Assembly: GCF_008831285.2 (NCBI RefSeq)
Contig: NC_045138.2
Span: 17,395,934-17,455,933 of the forward strand
Length of the DNA stretch: 60,000 nucleotides
Direction: 5' to 3'
DNA from: Nymphaea colorata
Lineage: Eukaryota > Streptophyta > Magnoliopsida > Nymphaeales > Nymphaeaceae
How positions within the stretch are numbered: position 1 is the first letter of the stretch; the number at the start of each line of letters is the position of its first letter. Made by a program: the position numbers and the translations under genes. The notes beneath the pieces were generated by a model that made no database searches, had not been told where the DNA came from, and saw only the letters and a program-made list of their open reading frames with translations. Below, in pieces: positions 1-12,060 of the stretch.

Positions 1-257
1 TGTGCTCACCTTTTACATTATTTAATACAGGTCCCCATCTATTTCAAGAAACTCATACGTAACTTCTATCTATAAGAAATATTAGCATTTTAATCATTTG
101 CTGACCTTGCTGGAATGCACAGATACTGTCGGGCTTGTCGGAATAACGACGGTGGCCGTATGTAAAATTTTTGGAAACTAACTGAAACTTTACATAGGAG
201 CGGAGAAAAAAGGTTGAAAAATGGGGAGGAGGCGGGGCAAAATCTTGATCATGGGGA

Positions 258-265
258 TATAAAAA
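258..265 (+). promoter_or_regulatory. TATA box upstream of MATE foldback H1
   Basis: GATATAAAAACC sits about 85 bp before the first MATE-related leader sequence. This is the most promoter-like element of the MATE-derived modules. The homologous site before foldback H6 (about 28743) is damaged by a small deletion. Confidence 0.45.
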
Positions 266-344
266 CCCCCTTGCTCACGGTTCTCCCTCCACACCTTCTT
301 CCTTCAAAACCAAGCTAAGATTTAGGTAGCAGAGGAAGGTGCAG

Positions 345-1046
345 GCCACCATCTCCTCCTCCAGCTTCCTCCTCTTACCTTTTCTTCCCAGACGAAAATA
401 GCTCCCCATCAAAGCCATGTCCTCCCTCTCCCACCACGATGACTCCCATAATCCTCAGCACCCCTCGCTAGCAATTGGATTTGCCAACATAACCGGCTAC
501 TCCATCATGTCTAGCCTGGCGATGGGGAAGAAGCCCTTCTGCAGCCAGGCCTATGACACACAGCAATGGAAGCTTCTCGAATGCTCCCTGGGTGGGGTGG
601 GCTGCTTAGGCTGGCCGTGCCGACTTGCGTGTCAGTCTCCTTAGAGTGGTGGTGGTACGAAATCATGGTGGTGCTTTGCAGGCTGCTGGCGGACCCAAAG
701 GAGACGACAGTTTCTGTGGTGCGGCCAAGACGAAAACAGTCTCGCCACCGTCGCCTCCTTTGGGTCCGCCAGCAGCCTGCAGACCACCATGATTTCGTAC
801 CTCCACCACTCTAGGCACACTGACACACAAGTCGGCACGGCCAGCGGAGCAGACCACTCCACGGAGCAGTTCATAAGCTTTCATTGCTGCGAGCCGTAGG
901 CCTGGCCGCAGAAGGGCTCCATCCCCATCACCAGAACAGATAACATGGAGTAACCGGTTATGTTTGCAAATCGGATTGCTAGCGAGGGGAGCTGATGATT
1001 ATGGGAGTCATCGTGGTTTGGAGAGGGAGGACCTGGTTTTGATGGG
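345..1046. pseudogene. MATE/DTX transporter foldback H1 (two inverted gene fragments)
   Basis: The plus-strand arm encodes pieces typical of plant MATE (DETOXIFICATION) transporters: [21 protein letters not shown] (417 frame) then, after a frameshift, [20 protein letters not shown] and LCRLLADPKE (566 frame). MATE proteins are 12-helix multidrug/H+ antiporters. Here the first helices, about 130 internal residues, and everything after this point are missing. The minus-strand arm (about 735-1046) is an inverted copy, centred near 730. The start codon found in H6 has been lost here. This cannot make a transporter. Confidence 0.8.
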
Positions 1047-1752
1047 GAGCTCACGACTTTCGTCCTCCCTCTCCGACCACGATGACTCCCATAATCATCA
1101 GCTCCCCTCGCTAGCAATCGGATTTGCAAACATAATCGGTTACTCCGTCATATCTGGCCTGGTGATGGGGATGGAGCCCTTTGGGAGCCAGGGCTACGGC
1201 ACGCAGCAATGGAAGCTTCTGTGCTGCTCCGTGGGTGGGGTGGGCTGCTCCGGCTGGCCGTGCCGACTTGAGTCTGCTTGGAGTGGTGGTGGTATGTAAT
1301 CATGGTGGTGCTCTGCGAGCTGCTGGCGGACCCAAAGGAGGTGATGTTTTCTGTGGTTTTTCTCTGGTGCGGCCAGAACGAAAACAGTCTAGCCACCATC
1401 GCCTCCATTGGGTTCACCAGCAGCCCGCAGAGCACCACCATGATTTGTACCACCAACACTCCAAGCACACTGACACGTAAGTCAGCACGGCCATCGGAGC
1501 AGACCACCCCATGGAGCATTCTAGATGCTTCCATTGCTGCCTGCCGTAGGAGGCTCCATCCCCATCACGAGGCCAGATATGACGGAGTAACCCGTTATGT
1601 TTGCAAATCCGATTGCTAGCGAGGGGAGCTGACAATTATGGGAGTCATGGTCGGAGAGGGAGGACGTGGCTGCTTTGATGGGGAGCTGACGTTTTTGGTT
1701 TGGGAAGAAAAGGTAAGAGGAGGAAGCTGGAGAATGAGATGGTGGCTTGCAC
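1047..1752. pseudogene. MATE/DTX foldback H2, joined head-on to H1
   Basis: Second hairpin, centred near 1372. The plus arm has [21 protein letters not shown] and the minus arm has VLGVLVVQIMVVLCGLL-type sequence. Its left arm is also the reverse complement of the right arm of H1 (symmetry centre near 1047). The leader at 345-380 pairs with 1713-1752, so 345-1752 as a whole is a large palindrome whose two halves are each hairpins. Frames are broken by frameshifts and the gene is not functional. Confidence 0.78.
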
Positions 1753-2548
1753 TCTTTCTTTTCTTCTTCTGCTACGTAAAACTAGTCAACAGCTTGTATC
1801 AAAAAATGTGAATGTGAAGAGAGAAGAAAAGAATGCAAGGAAAGAGGAGCTGAATTTGAAATGCTCTTAAAGGGGAAGGGAGAAGGAGCATATTCATAGT
1901 GGCTCCTCCTCCTCCTTACCTTACCTTACCTTACTAAGAAAGTCAGAACCGCTTAATCCTTTTCCCCTAATCAATTCACACCCTCATCCCAATCCCCATT
2001 ATCATATCCATAAGGAGCCCACTTTGCAAAACCTGCACCGACAAGTAACAAGTAACAGGCATTTACTAAAAGCAAACCCAAAAATCGTGTGCTGTTTTTC
2101 TTCACGGCAAAAACTCAAATTAATCAGCTGCCGTTCATGCCTACCACCCCTGCTCCATCCTCCATACTCATCGCCTCAAGAAAGAAAAAAAGCTTTTTCT
2201 ACTTGTTTGAATGAAAACCAAAAAAAAATCAAATCCAATCTTTCTTTTCTTCCTCCAGTTTGTTCGTCACCACATAACGTCAAGGAATCACATGCTACAT
2301 GTTTTTGCCCAAGATGATGATGATAAAGGATATCTCAATAAGCATCAATCTGCAGGGGCAGTCTGATAGGCTCGACAAGTCCAAGTAAAAGATCTTTTTT
2401 GTGTACACAGAAAAACATTTTGAGGGCAAAAAGTTAGAAGCCTTCAGCTCTCTAGTCTTTTCTTTTTTGAATTTTACCCGTTTTTAACAAGCCAAACTGG
2501 TGACGTTTTTCCAAGAAAAAAAAGTCCCGCCTTCAATCTCTCTCTCTT

Positions 2549-2581
<33 letters not shown>

Positions 2582-3930
2582 TTTAGTGCCGGAGAAGCAC
2601 CAACACAAGATATCGAATACAATCCCCTTAAAAGAAAAACCCTCACCAGAAAGCAAGCAACCCAATATATTTCATCTGTTTTATTTCTTTAAGCACTACT
2701 CCTCTGGACTGGAAACAGTGACCCCGAAGTGATCATATTTTGAAAATTTTGGTTTTTGTTGATTGGTTAAGATTTTTCTCAGTGACCTTTTCTTTTCATT
2801 TTCTTCCTTCCTCAGGAGCATCAATCCACAATGAAATACAGGAAGGGTTGGAAGTAGGAACCTTTCAAAATTGATGTTGCTTCTGGACTAATTTTATGAA
2901 CATGGTCAATAATCAAACTGGATGGAATTTAGCAGATTATTCTTCTTGTGGTTCTAAATCGTTTGTGGTGGTGTAACTTCCAGAAACCATTTGTAGGAAA
3001 CTCTTGAAAAGATTCCCATTTCTTGTCCATGTCCTAAGAGGCTTATAACCTCTTCTCTCTCTCTCTCTTTCTAGGGGATATGCTGGGTTCTTGCATTTGG
3101 GGCATTAAAAATAAAAAATAGAAGACATGAAAGCAGAAGCACTTTATGAAAAAGATAATAAAAAATAACGATAAACTAAAAACTGAGAAGCAAATCAAAA
3201 ACATATTTGAGAAACAATTTCCAACCCACTGAAAAAGCTCATTACAACATCTGTCACTAAAAATTTCCCAAAAGAGAATGTCATTAAGTCGAATGAAGGC
3301 CCAAACCTTCACTTCTCCGACCTCAATCCTCTTAGAGTTCAGGACGACATACTTTTGTTGTATCGGTTAACACCACCATTCTACCTCAACTTTCACATCG
3401 ATACCTCATTATTTTTTGCAGTACAAAAAGTTGATGCTACAAAAGTTTGAATCCGGTATGACTGCTTACTGGCCCCCTCCCTCGAGAATAATATATAAGA
3501 ATTAAATGGATTCACTAAGTGAGAGATGAACCAATTACTTGAAATAATCTTTAGGCTGATAAGGAAGGAGAGGATTCTCCAATCTTCCTCATCATTTTCT
3601 TCCCTATATACATTTTATTTTTTTCAGTTGTTTAATTATTATGGTCAACATTCCATGAAAAGTGCCGCCGACTTGCCTTCACATTAGTGAGGGCAAAATT
3701 TTACAATCTTCCTTACCATTTTTCTCTATATATAATTAAATTCTTTTTCTTTATTTAATTTTTATTATAAATACTTGATGAAATACTTTTTTTAAGCAAT
3801 GTCTTCAAATTTTGAATCTGAAAGCTAAATGATTCTATGAACCGGTGAATCGAATCCGAATAGTTCGTGAATAAGAATTAAGTAAAGATTTATTTAGATA
3901 TAAAAATTAAACAATTGAAAAATCAGTCAT
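1753..3930. repeat. Array block B, copy 1
   Basis: Non-coding AT-rich block that follows the right arm of each MATE foldback. It starts with what would be the 5' leader of the minus-strand MATE arm. Then come a (CCTTA)n patch, TC/TA microsatellites near 2538-2581, and a TC run at 3052-3070. It ends with the CCCACTTG...TTCACAT motif region. The 97-codon frame at 2024 recurs in other copies (6784, 16354), but with frameshifts and no recognisable domain, so I do not call it a gene. Confidence 0.7.
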
Positions 3931-4489
3931 ATATGTATATTAAATAAGTTGAAGGCAACAAGTCATTTTAAGTTTCATCCAATCACGGCCACCCAATGCA
4001 TTATTGGGCAAACACAACGAAAAAAACTGTCCATAGCATCGGAGATTCGGAATGCATTGGTGTTGTGTTGTGAAAGGCCGAAGAATTTCTTTATCAACAG
4101 TGCTCTACAATTGATCAGGTGGAGGTTACAGTTTGATACTTATGTGAATGGTTCCACTGGAAAACTGTATGGGAATGGTTAAGTTCACTTTAATTTCAAA
4201 ATTCACCAAAAGTACAAGATAGTTGACCAAATATTAGTGTTATAATATAATTAGAGCAGCAGCGGAGGCAATTGTGTGTGATGTAGGCAGTGCCCACACA
4301 AGCCTTTGAGAAGGCACTACAGTAAAACCATGTGGACTCTTAAAATGCTTTTGGTTTGTAAAGTACTAAAAATAGCATATTACATCCTCCAGAACAATGT
4401 AAGCATTTTACTATTTATGACTTAAACAAAAAATATTTTATTTAAAAAATTTTTTGGTTTGAGATGAAAAGGTCTAGCAAGGAGGGGTA
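3931..4489. repeat. Array block C, copy 1
   Basis: Begins at GTATATTAAATAAGTTGAAG and runs to the MATE foldback. It recurs at 5146, 14726, 34831 and 44071. A 77-codon frame (KATSHFKFHPITATQ) is kept in three copies but is disrupted in two, with no known domain. It joins block B directly here, so D and E are missing from this module. Confidence 0.65.
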
Positions 4490-4869
4490 GCTTCATCCTC
4501 TTACCTATTCGCACCCCAGAAAATCGTCAGCTCTCCATCAAAGTCACGTCCCCCCTCTCCGACCACGATGACTCCCATAATCATCATTTCCCCTCGCTAG
4601 CAATCGGATTTGCAAACATAATCGGTTACTCCGTCATATCTGGCCTGGTGATGGGGATGGAGCCCTTCGGAAGCCAGGGCTACGGCACGCAGCAATGGAA
4701 GCATCTGTACTGCTCCGCGGGTGGGGTGGGCTGCTCCGGCTGGCCATGCCGACTTGAGTCTGCTTGGAGTGGTGGTGGTATGAAATCATGGTGGTGCTCT
4801 GCGAGCTGCTGGTGGTCCCAAAGGAGGCGATGGTGTCTGTGGTTTTCCTCTAATGCGGCCAGAACGAGT
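4490..4869 (+). pseudogene. Half MATE/DTX foldback H3 (single arm)
   Basis: Only the plus-strand arm is present: the leader, [21 protein letters not shown] and the region after SGWPCRLESAW. It stops at GGCCAGAACG, near the point where other foldbacks turn round, and joins a piece of the 10208-12868 element. This is a truncated hairpin and not a gene. Confidence 0.72.
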
Positions 4870-5145
4870 CATTTTAACTTTCACCTCACTTTCGTCCAAA
4901 TTTCTCATAATTTTGAATTATTTTGAAAAAGAAATAGTTTGAAAATGGGTATGATTGGTGATTAGGTTTATAAAAATATATATATTTTTAAAAAAATGAG
5001 TTGGTCTTTTCTCCACCCAAAAAGACTAAGATCATCATCTAAAGGAAGGGACAAATGGGTCTTGCAAACCAAAAAGACCAAAATCAACTTCTAAAAGGAA
5101 GTCCTTTCTCAAAAGGAGGGGCAAATGATTCTTGCCCACCCAATG
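4870..5145. mobile_element. Displaced fragment of the 2.66 kb element found at 10208-12868
   Basis: Matches 12430-12690 closely, including TTTGAAAATGGGTATGATTG and the tandem CCAAAAAGAC...GGGGCAAATG units. It sits exactly between the truncated foldback H3 and a fresh copy of block C. Confidence 0.7.
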
Positions 5146-5757
5146 CATTATTGGGCAAACCGATTATGTTTGCTGAATAGAAGTATAAATTTGTATATTA
5201 AATAAGTTGACGGCAACGAGTCATATTAAGTTTCATCCAATCACGGCCACCCAATGCATTACTGGGCAAACACAACGAAAAAAAACTGTCCATAGCATCG
5301 GAGACTCAGAATGTATTGGTGTTGTGTTGTGAAAGGCCGAAGGATTTCTTTAACAACAGTGCTCTAAAATTGATCAGGTGGAGGTTACAGGTTGATACTT
5401 ATGTGAATGGTTTCACTGGAAAACTGTATGGGAATAGTTAAGTTCACTTTAATTTCAAAATTCACCAAAAATACAAGATAGTTGACCAAATATTAGTGTT
5501 ATAATATAATTAGAGCGGCAGCGGAGGCAACTGTGTTGTGATGTACACTGTTGCCCACACGATCCTTTGAGAAGGCACTACAGTAAAACCATGTGGACTC
5601 TTAAAATGCTTTTTGTTTGTAAAGTACTAAAAATAACATATTACATCCTCGAGAACAATGTAAGCATTTTACTATTTATGACTTAAACAAAAAATATTTT
5701 ATTTAAAAAGTTTTTTGGTTTGAGATGAAAAAGTCTAGCAAGGAGGGGTAGCTTCAT
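5146..5757. repeat. Array block C, copy 2
   Basis: Near-identical to block C at 3931, including GGCCACCCAATGCATTA and GACTCTTAAAATGC landmarks. A frameshift disrupts the frame seen in copy 1. It leads directly into foldback H4. Confidence 0.7.
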
Positions 5758-6480
5758 CCTCTTACCTTTTGGCACCCCAGAAAATCGTCACCTCCCCATC
5801 AAAGCCACGTCCCCCCTCTCCGACCACGATGACTCCCATAATCATCAGCTCCCCTCACTAGCAATCGGATTTACAAACATAATCGGTTACTCCGTCATAT
5901 CTGGCCTGGTGATGGGGATGGAGCCCTTTTGCAGCCTGGGCTACGACACGCAGCAATGGAAGCTTCTGTATAGCTCTGCGGGTGGGGTGGGCTGCTCCGG
6001 CTGGCCATGCCGACTTGAGTCTGCTTGGAGTGGTGGTGGTATGAAATCATGGTGGTGCTCTGCGAGCTGCTGGTGGTCCCAAAGGAGGCGATGGTGTCTG
6101 TGGTTTTTCTCTGGTGCGGCCAGAACGAAAACAGCCTCACCACCGTCGCCTCCATTGGGTTCGCCAGCAGCCCGCAGAGCACCACCATGATTTTGTACCA
6201 CCAAAACTCCAAGCACACTGACACGCAAGTCAGCACGGCCATCGGAGCAGACCACCTCATGGAGCAGTCTAGATGCCTCCATTGCTGCCTGCCGTAGGCC
6301 TTGCCGCAGATGGCTCCATCCCCATCACGAGGCCAGATATGACGGAGTAACCCGTTATGTTTGCAAATCCGATTGCAAGCGAGGGGAGCTGACGATTATG
6401 GGAGTAATCGTCGGAGAGGGAGGACGTGGCTGCTTTGATGGGGAGATGACGATTTTGGTTTGGGAAGAAAAGGTAAGAGG
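5758..6480. pseudogene. MATE/DTX foldback H4 (complete hairpin)
   Basis: A clear example. CCTCTTACC at 5758 pairs with GGTAAGAGG at 6480 and the centre is near 6119, so the arms are about 350 bp with a very short spacer. The minus arm reads, in order, an N-terminus like MCKPPSPSPASSSYLFFP, then [21 protein letters not shown], then LTCVSVCLEFWWYKIMVVL and LCGLLANPMEATV. These are MATE N-terminal, helix-3-region and WWYE-region segments fused with the intervening helices deleted. The plus arm has the same order. Arm identity looks to be about 80-90 percent by eye, so the hairpin is not recent. Confidence 0.82.
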
Positions 6481-7296
6481 AGGAAGCTGGAGAAGGAGAT
6501 GGTGGCTTGCACACTTTCTTTTCTTCCTCTGCTACGTAAAACTAGTCAACAGCTTGCATCAAAGAATGTGAATGTGAAGAGAGAAGAAAAGAATGCAAGG
6601 AAAGAGGAGCTGAATTTGAAATGCTCTTAAAGGGGAAGGGAGAAGGAGCATATTCATAGTGGCTCCTCCTCCTCCTTACCTTACCTTACCTTACTAAGAA
6701 AGTCAGAACCGCTTAATCCTTTTCCCCTAATCAATTCACACCCTCATCCCAATCCCCATTATCATATCCATAAGGAGCCCACTTTGCAAAACCTGCACCG
6801 ACAAGTAACAAGTAACAGGCATTTACTAAAAGCAAACCCAAAAATCGTGTGCTGTTTTTCTTCACAGCAAAAACTCAAATTAGTCAGCCGCCGTTCATGC
6901 CTACCACCCCTGCTCCATCCTCCATACTCATCGCCTCAAGAAAGAAAAAAGCTTTTTCTACTTGTTTGAATGAAAACAAAAAAAAAAAAAACAAATCCAA
7001 TCTTTCTTTTCTTCCTCCAGTTTGTTCGTCACCACATAACGTCAAAGAATCACAAGCTACATGTTTTTGCGCAAGATGATGATGATAAAGGATATCTCAA
7101 TAAGCATCAATCTGCAGGGGCAGTCTGATAGGCTCGAAAAGTCCAAGTAAAACATCTTTTTGTGTACACAAAAAAACATTTTGAGGACAAAAAGTTAGAA
7201 GCCTTCAGCTCTCTAGTCTTTTCTTTTTTGAATTTTACCGGTTTTTAACAAGCCAAACCGGTGACGTTTTTCCAAGAAAAAAAGTCTCGCCTTCAA

Positions 7297-7398
<102 letters not shown>

Positions 7399-7583
7399 TG
7401 TAACACCCCAAAAGTTTAGTTCCGTATCGAAGATTGTGAGGGATCTTCGAGGACTTATAAAGAGAGGATCTAATGAGATGATTGTTGAGGTTCCTAGCCT
7501 TTTTAGGTTTGGAGCCGAAACTGCTAGGGGGCGGGTTGGGATCCGCCAGACCAGGGGTCCGAGTCCGGGAGTGAGTCGGGTTG

Positions 7584-7586
<3 letters not shown>
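7399..7586 (+). mobile_element. Short LTR-like insertion (solo LTR or TRIM-type piece)
   Basis: Begins TGTAACACCCC, a very common 5' end of plant Ty3/gypsy and TRIM LTRs, and ends near GAGTCGGGTTGTTA. It interrupts a TA microsatellite that other copies of block B have uninterrupted. There is no coding capacity. The expected CA end is not intact, and a target duplication cannot be told apart within the TA repeats. Confidence 0.55.
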
Positions 7587-7655
<69 letters not shown>

Positions 7656-8123
7656 TTTTAATGCCGGAGAAGCACCAACACAAGATATCGAATACAATCC
7701 CCTCAAAAGAGAAACCCTCACCAGAAAGCAAGCAACCCAATATATTTCATCTGTTTTATTCCCTAAAGCACTAATCCTGTGGACTGGAAACAGTGACCCC
7801 GAAATGATCATATTTTGAAAAATTTGGTTTTTGTTGATTGAATAAGATTTTTCTCAGTGACCTTTTCGTTTCATTTTCTTCCTTTCTGGGGAGCATCACT
7901 CCGCAATGAAATACTAGAAGGGTTGGAAGCAGGAACCTTTCAAAATTGTTGTTGCTTCTGAACTAATTTTATGAACATGGTTAATTATATAACTGGATGG
8001 AATTTAGCAGATTATTCTTCTTGTGGTTCTAAATCGTTTATGGTGGTGTAATTTCCAGAAACCATTTGCAGGAAACTCTTGAAAAGGTCCCCATTTCTTG
8101 TCACTGTCCTAAGAGGCTTATAA

Positions 8124-8162
<39 letters not shown>

Positions 8163-9015
8163 AGGGATATGTTGGGTTCTTCCATTTGGGACATTAAAAA
8201 TAAAAAATAGAAGCCATGAAAGCGTAAGTACTTTATGAAAAAGATAATAAAAAATAACGATAAACTAAAAACTGAGAAGAAAATCGAAAACATATTTGAG
8301 AAACAATTTTCATCCCGCTGAAAAAGCTCATTACAGCATCTCTCACTAAAAATTTCCTAAGAGAGTATGTCATTGAATCGAATAAAGGACCAAACCTTCA
8401 CTTCTCCGACCTCAATCCTCTTAGCGTTCAGGACGACATACTTTTGTTGTATAGGTTAACACCACCACACTACTTCAACTTTCATATCGAAACCTCATTA
8501 TTTTTTGCAGTACAAAAAGTTGATGCTACAAAAGTTTGAAACCGGGGCTGACTGCTTACTGGCCCCCTCCCTCGAGAATAATATATAAGAATTAAATGGA
8601 TTCACTAAGTGAGAGATGAACTAATTACTTGAAATAATCTTTAGGCTGATAAGGAAGGAGAGGATTCTCCAATCTTCCTCATCATTTTCCTCCCTATATA
8701 CATTTTATTTTTTTCAATTGTTTAATTATTATGGTCAACATTCCATGAAAAGTGCCGCCCACTTGGCTTCACATTAGTGAGGGCAAAATTTTAGAATCTT
8801 CCTTACCATTTTTCTCTATATGTAATTATATTCTTTTTCTTTATTTAATTTTTATTATAAATACTTGATGAAATACTTTTTTTTAGCAATGTCTTCAAAT
8901 TTTGAATCTGAAAGCTAAATGATTCTATGAACCGGTGAATCGAATCCGAATCGTTTGTGAATAAGAATTAATTAAAGATTTATTTAGATATAAAAATTAA
9001 ACAATTGAAAAATCA

Positions 9016-10207
9016 GTCGGGAAAAGAAGAAAAATTTTTAAAAACTAAAAAAAAGAACACAATGAACTCATTTAATGCTAGCAACATTTTTTTTAGTAGC
9101 AATCAAAACGCAACGAAATAAATTAAAACTTATTGTATGCTCTATTTTAATAGAAAAAAAGGTTCAAGGGCTATTTGTAGAACTTTTGGTTGTCCTTCTA
9201 TCCAGGTGGAGCAGCGGATCCATACGAAAATCACCAGATTTTTCATGGGCATTGAGTTGGCCTTCAGCGAACTGGTAAAGAGCCAATTTGATTCGAATTG
9301 GCCGATTCACCGATTTTAATAACACTGGATTTTACAATTAGGACCAAATTTTGATTCAATCTTCTTCATCGTTTTTCTCCATATATATTTTTATTTCTCC
9401 AATTATTAATTTATATGGTAAAGACTAGTGAAAAGTATTGCCCACTTGTTTTCACATGATTGGGTATGAAGTGAACTAATAAACTCTTGTTCATATAACT
9501 AAAACAAAATAAAAAATTGAATCAAATGGACCGATTCTAAAAAAATAATAATAATAAGAAAAAGGGAAACATATAAAAGCTTATTAAAAGTTAAAAAACA
9601 AAAAAAAAATTAAAATGTGAACAAAAAAATGATGTGTGTCACTTGGGGTAAGCCGGGCATTGAAATAGATTTTGGTAGAGATATAGGCAAAGATGAAACC
9701 TAAGGCATTGACTCTCAGCTTTGGGACCATTAACGGAGCTTAACGACTCGTTTGCATGAGGAACATTGTGCGAGTGTTTTATGAATCTTACTCAATTATT
9801 GAGTTAAATTTATGAACCACTTGAATAATTTTTTCATGAATCTTCTCCAATATTTAAGGTAGATTCGTAAAACAACCTCATGCCAGATAGTTCAAAAGTA
9901 CCTTTCTGCATCTTATTATTGACAGGGAACCTGTCCCTACTGTTCTTTCGTTACATAGAAATATATATATACCATGTGCCCTATATAATTTACTTTTTAT
10001 GTATTTTTATTTTTCTAACTTTTTATAGACTTTTAAGTGTTTTTTTATTGAATTACTTCAAATTGATCCATTTGATTGATCAATTTTTTATTTTTCGTTA
10101 ATTCACCACTAGAGTCTACGTCACTTATTCCAAATCATGTGAAAGCAAGTGAGCAGTACCTTTCATATTGTGTTCTTCATAGAAATTAATTAAAATAAAA
10201 AGTGGAA
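9016..10207. repeat. Array block D, copy 1
   Basis: Follows block B in four modules. It contains GGTGGAGCAGCGGATCCATA and a small MITE-like inverted repeat (about 9755-9890: CATGAGG...GTTTTATGAATCTTA against TAGATTCGTAAAACAACCTCATG). It also carries CCCACTTGTTTTCACATGA in one orientation and its inverse near 10130. Frames such as ARFFMGIELAFSELV-like text are short and broken, so I call no gene. Confidence 0.65.
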
Positions 10208-11064
10208 TTATATTTTTTGCATTTGAAAATTTTTGGTTGGTTTTGGAGTGCTCTAGAAAAATGAGTTTTTATTTTGAAATAGGAAAGAAAGGGACTCGCC
10301 CATCGGTACGGGGGTCGACCGTTTCTGGTGCCTTTACCAGAGGTAATCAACCCAATGACAATGTTTGTTATTGATGCATTTCGTTTTAACTTGAAGATAT
10401 CTTTGATTGTATATGCATTGTAGAAAAATATTGAAAGTTTGATGTTTCGAATTTTTGAAAATGTTCTTGAAGAGTTGCTTAAGAATATGAAATGTTTTGA
10501 GAAAATTAGAAGGAAATCCTTATGAATATCATTGGAAAGCTTGAAAAGTCATTTTGGAATCATTTTAGTGTTCTCTTAAAACATTAAGTAGGTTTGAGAT
10601 TTTGCTTTAATTCGGTTACCACCTACTTAGAGTTTCGTATCATCTTGCTTAAGTTCTGTTAGAGAGGTGCTTGTGATCATACGTGATATGAAGTGAGTGA
10701 AAATGAATGGATGCATTGATCCTATATGATTGAAAGGAAAAATCATTCATCTAGATGCATTCCTACCACAACATACATATAACATTTTTGGTTTCGTAAA
10801 TATTATATATATGAAGGAAAAGTTTTTGAAAATGAATTGAGGTTGTAAACCATCAAGCATGAATCCAATATTGGGTGATTACTTGGTTTGTGGTCTTGAT
10901 GAAGTCGGCAAATGAAAAATTAAAATCTTAAATGGTAAGATATTGAGAGAATGGAAAAGATGAAGGACTACATCCCAAGAGGGATATAGAGAAAAAAAAG
11001 ATCTTGAAAATCATAAAATCACATATTTTGAAAAAGAAAGATATGTATTTGTATACATATATGA

Positions 11065-11338
11065 TAGAGCTGGGTGTCAGGCCGGGCCAGCCCAGCCCGG
11101 TATGAGCCGGGTTTGGGTTGAGAAAATCCCGGCCAGGGCCGGGCCCCGGCACGACAGCCAGGCCCGGCTCGGCCCGGCCCGGCCAGTTTAAAATATATAT
11201 ATATATTTTAATTTTTAAATAATATTTTTTATTCTTAATAAATACATTTTATATTAAAAAATATTATTTTAAAATTAAAAAATATTTTATTAATTTAAAT
11301 CGATCGGGCCGGCCCGGCCCAGCCCGATACCCACCCTT
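11065..11338. mobile_element. hAT-like MITE with GC-rich termini, 9-bp direct flanks
   Basis: CATATATGA at 11056-11064 repeats exactly at 11339-11347 and brackets a 274 bp element. Its ends are inverted repeats (TAGAGCTGGGTGTC against GATACCCACCCTT) full of GGGCCGGCCCGG words around an AT-rich core. An 8-9 bp duplication and TAG-type ends fit the hAT superfamily. It is nested in the 10208-12868 element. Confidence 0.65.
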
Positions 11339-11433
11339 CATATATGAAAGCTTATGAAAATGATGTTTATATCAAGTGGAGAAGAGAAAATCATTTTAGA
11401 AAGAGAAAGAGAAATTTTAAAATGTAATACAAG

Positions 11434-11444
11434 TATATATATAT

Positions 11445-11500
<56 letters not shown>
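11434..11500. repeat. (TA)n microsatellite
   Basis: TA dinucleotides with single-base interruptions, in the 10208-12868 element. Confidence 0.9.
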
Positions 11501-11501
<1 letters not shown>

Positions 11502-11589
11502 CACGAGAGTTCACATATCTTACCGTGCATTCACATATAAATGAAAAATCAAATAACTATACATGGATAATATAAAAAACCATACTCTC

Positions 11590-12060
11590 ATGTTCCCGGT
11601 GCACTCGAGCATAGCCTCTTGACTCTAGAGAGTGAGAGCTATCTCATATGGCCGTGGAAAAGTGAGGAAGAAAGAAAACGAGAGATGCAAAATATAAATG
11701 GAAAATCAAGAACCTACACATAGATAATATATAAGCAATATTCAAGAAAAGAAATAAAACAAGATTCATAAATGAAATGAAATATTATCTCATTTTTTCA
11801 TGTTCCCGACACACTTGAGCATAGCCTCTTGGCTCTAAAACAGAGTTGAGAGTTATCTCTTATGAGTAAATGAAAAAGACAGGAAAATAGGAAGAAGCAA
11901 AAGAACAACAAGAATGTAGTCAAGAAATGAGATAACATAACTCAAAAATGAAAATGAAAGATCATCTCATCTTTTCATACTCCCGGTGCACTTGAGCATA
12001 AGCTCTTGGTTCTAAAATAGAGTTGAGAGCTACCTTTTTGGCCATGGGAAGAGGAAGAAG
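11590..12060. repeat. Three degenerate ~190 bp tandem units
   Basis: Each unit starts with TCCCGGTGCACT.GAGCATA or close to it (near 11593, 11803 and 11979), continues with CTCTTG.CTCTA, and ends in GA-rich DNA. They lie inside the 10208-12868 element. Confidence 0.6.

Noticed and set aside
2024-2317. Frame beginning MQNLHRQVTSNRHLL, repeated at 6784 and 16354
   Set aside because: Repetition comes from block B duplication. Copies differ by frameshifts, and no domain or splice pattern supports a protein.
3949-4182. Frame beginning MKATSHFKFHPITATQ, repeated at 14777 and 34878
   Set aside because: Kept in three block C copies but broken in others, and low in complexity of evidence. Probably chance openness in a recent duplication.
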